A DNA stretch of 64,000 bases from Medicago truncatula (lineage: Eukaryota > Streptophyta > Magnoliopsida > Fabales > Fabaceae): NCBI RefSeq assembly GCF_003473485.1, contig NC_053046.1, forward strand, positions 39,455,832-39,519,831, given 5' to 3'. The position numbers and the translations under genes were made by a program. Position 1 is the first letter of the stretch; the number at the start of each line of letters is the position of its first letter. This document shows, piece after piece, positions 61,824 through 64,000 of this stretch. The notes beneath the pieces are model-generated. The model worked only from the letters and a program-made list of their open reading frames with translations. It did no database searches and was not told the origin of the DNA.

Positions 61824-64000
61824 TAGGGGTGTTCAAAACCGAACCAACCCAATAGAAAAACCGCAAACCGAACCAACCCAAATCGAAACCGCAAAAAACC
61901 GCACTTGGTTCGGATGAGTTCGGATGACTTTTAGACTGAACCGCGCGGTTCGGTTCGGTTTGCGGTTTGCATCTCAGCAACCGAACCAAACTAAACCAAA
62001 CCGCAAAAATACTCAATGTTATTAAACTAAGTAATTACTGTACTAGCCCAATACCAAAGTGAACCCAAGCCCAAGCCCAACACTATCCAGCTATTCATTT
62101 CATTTCAGTATTCGGAGACTCATTTCAATTCATTTTCCTTAGGGTTTCTGGCTGCGTACCTCAATCTCTCCCATAATCCAAATTCCATCTCCCATATAAT
62201 CCAAATTTCATCTCCTTTAATTCGATTTTCCCATTGTTGCATCATCAGGTTCGATTCTAATTCCTTTCCATCTCCTTCAATTCATTTCCAATGATGAATT
62301 TGTTTCATTTTCTTCCCAATAATTTGATTCATGCTTATGTTTCTTCTTAATTTTACCTATTTTAATATAAGTTGTGTTTGAATTTAATATGGTTAGTTAT
62401 AATTTTACCTGTTATGACTATATATGATTATATGTTATCGAAAAAAGGAAAAAAAAAAAAGAAAAGAAGACGAAGCTCTCAATTATACGACTATATATGA
62501 CTATATATGATATGATTATATATTTAAGATCTTATGTTGATAATTTTAAGAAAATTCATGTGTATCTAGATTCTAGACACTACAGTAGTAGACGGTGATA
62601 TTGCAATTGTTTCCTTGGCCTATTTTAGAAACTTTATTTCACTATTTTGTATTGAATTTAATATGGTTAATTATAATTTTAACTATTTTGATTAGTCATA
62701 TAATTATATGTCTATATCTGAACTATAAAATTATATGTTGTCTATATCTTAGTGTACTTAGCCTTTGGAGCATTTACTATTTTGTGAATTGTATAATTAT
62801 ACTGTGAATTTGTACTCAAGACAACTTGTCCAATACCACACTGCAGAAACTACACAATATTCATTTTTTACTGTCATTCATGAGTGCCATTCATTTTGAA
62901 GTTTAGAATTTTCTACATACAGCTGTTTATGATTTTTGTTTTTTAACTTTAGATATGACTATCGATAAGGAAGTGAGTTCTAATGCAACCTTTAATGCTT
63001 TAATATCCACATACGAAAATCAGGTAAAATTGCATAATAAGTTGTTTATCTTATTCGCTGCCTTGTTGGTATTTCTTAATTGAAAATAACATGTTATTCA
63101 TCTTTTTAGCAGGCTGAAAATACTCTATCACAAATGCCTACACCAGAACCACCCCAAACTATTGATTTGGACAAAGATCAAGGTGACAATGTTCAAAAGA
63201 AAAAGAAAAGGAAAGTCAGAGAAGCAGCTACAAAGAATGTTTCTAATGCTGATGATCCTAATGCTGAAGATCCAGGTAAAAGAAAACCTTGTAGACCTAA
63301 ATCTTGGGTTTGGGATCATTTTATAAAAGAAAAGGGTCGGGCTATGTGTAAGTGGTGTAAAAATGCATCTTATGCTGCTGATTCACACAATAGTGGAACC
63401 TCCAATTTATCAACTCATTTAAGAAAACAATGTAAAAAATTTCCCAAACATCTTGATCCTAACTATGATCCTAACCAAACCATTCTTAGCCTTCAAGATA
63501 GTAAAGGAACCAGTAGTAATAGCACAATTGTTGCTGTCCATTTTGACGTTGATGTGTCTAGACAAGCTTTAGCTAGAATGATAATTGTGGATGAGTTGCC
63601 TTTTTCATTTGTTGAAAATGAAGGATTTCGTTATTTTATGAGTGTTACACAACCTAGACTCCCGCTTCCGGGAAGGCTTGCAATTGCTAGGGACTGTTTG
63701 AACCTTTACACTAGTGAGAAACATAAGCTAAGAAACATGTTTACTAAAGCAAATCAAAGTGTTTGTCTAACAACTGATACATGGACATCTGTGCAAAATA
63801 TTAATTATATGGTTCTAACTGCACATTTCATTGATCAAGATTGGAAGATGCATAAAAGAATTCTTAATTTTTGTCCAATCACATCTCATAAGGGGGAGGT
63901 AATTGGAAAAAAGTTTGAGAAGTGTTTGGAGGGTTGGATGATAGATAAGGTTTTCACCATCACTGTTGATAATGCTAGTTCAAATGATCTTGCTATCTCT
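61824..64000 (+). mobile_element. hAT-superfamily DNA transposon, 5' part
   Basis: The left end taggggtgttcaaaaccga has the shape of plant hAT termini. Subterminal DNA (61840-62010) is packed with inverted copies of aaccgcaaaccgaacc and ggttcggtttgcggtt, as expected for transposase-binding clusters. A transposase gene follows and the element continues past the window, so the right terminus and TSD cannot be checked. Confidence 0.75.
62955..64000 (+). CDS. BED-finger hAT transposase, RICESLEEPER/DAYSLEEPER-like (3' end outside window)
   Basis: Exon 62955-63023 starts MTIDKEVSSNATFNAL and joins, over a roughly 90-bp intron, to an exon from 63113 (or 63110) that is open to the window end, about 319 residues so far. 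A basic stretch (KKKKRKVREAATKN) could be a nuclear localisation signal. The BED zinc finger follows: WVWDHFIKEKG, then CKWC and a downstream His and Cys in THLRKQC. The hAT catalytic core begins with the Asp of LTTDTWTS and the second Asp region VDNASSND. The acceptor TAGCAG offers two sites three bases apart, both in frame. No lesion is seen in this part, so it may be an active or recently active transposase, or a domesticated one; the missing C-terminus decides. Confidence 0.82.

Overview
This is nuclear DNA from a flowering plant, most likely a papilionoid legume close to Medicago. The supports are AT-rich intergenic DNA, short GT-AG introns, plant-type genes, and a dense load of MITEs and tRNA-derived SINE-like elements of kinds I recall from Medicago and Lotus. 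The species assignment is inference. I count nine protein-coding loci, three of them tandem paralogues, two tRNA-Gly genes each followed by a box C/D snoRNA, one tRNA pseudogene and one transposase gene that runs off the end.

Layout: 1-86 is the coding tail of an unidentified gene. 0.6-7.6 kb is a decayed array of repeated modules. Five of them carry a motif like the plant snRNA upstream sequence element followed about 20 bases later by a TATA-like box, and a broken tRNA-Leu(UAG) lies among them. 7.7-12.3 kb is MITE-rich intergenic DNA with an 82-bp palindrome around (TA)31. 12.6-17.6 kb (+) is a four-exon SnRK1 beta subunit gene (KINB1-like). 20.1-34.8 kb (-) is a tandem cluster of three five-exon pectinesterase genes, with insertions present in one copy and absent from its neighbours. 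38.2-40.7 kb (+) is a PLS-DYW pentatricopeptide gene, apparently the MEF11/LOI1 orthologue. 43.2-44.3 kb ends in a Helitron-like 3' terminus. 44.7-47.2 kb (-) is calmodulin, with a 2-kb intron built partly by tandem duplication. 47.8-48.5 kb is a Ty3/Gypsy gag fossil. 49.4-61.1 kb is a segmental duplication of [tRNA-Gly(GCC)-snoRNA + oligoribonuclease]: the left oligoribonuclease copy is a remnant, the right one looks intact, and a GH5 cellulase-like gene lies between them. 61.8 kb to the end is a hAT element with a BED-finger transposase, open to the window edge.

The genes do not form one pathway; this is an ordinary plant gene neighbourhood. The strongest observations are the two dicistronic tRNA-snoRNA transcription units, the promoter-like array at the left, a gene-conversion-like tract between two pectinesterases, the duplicated intron with a decoy splice donor in calmodulin, and a frame disruption in the GH5 gene that an alternative donor could bypass. 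All exon boundaries come from GT-AG signals, reading frame and paralogue or family comparison by eye; nothing was aligned by software.
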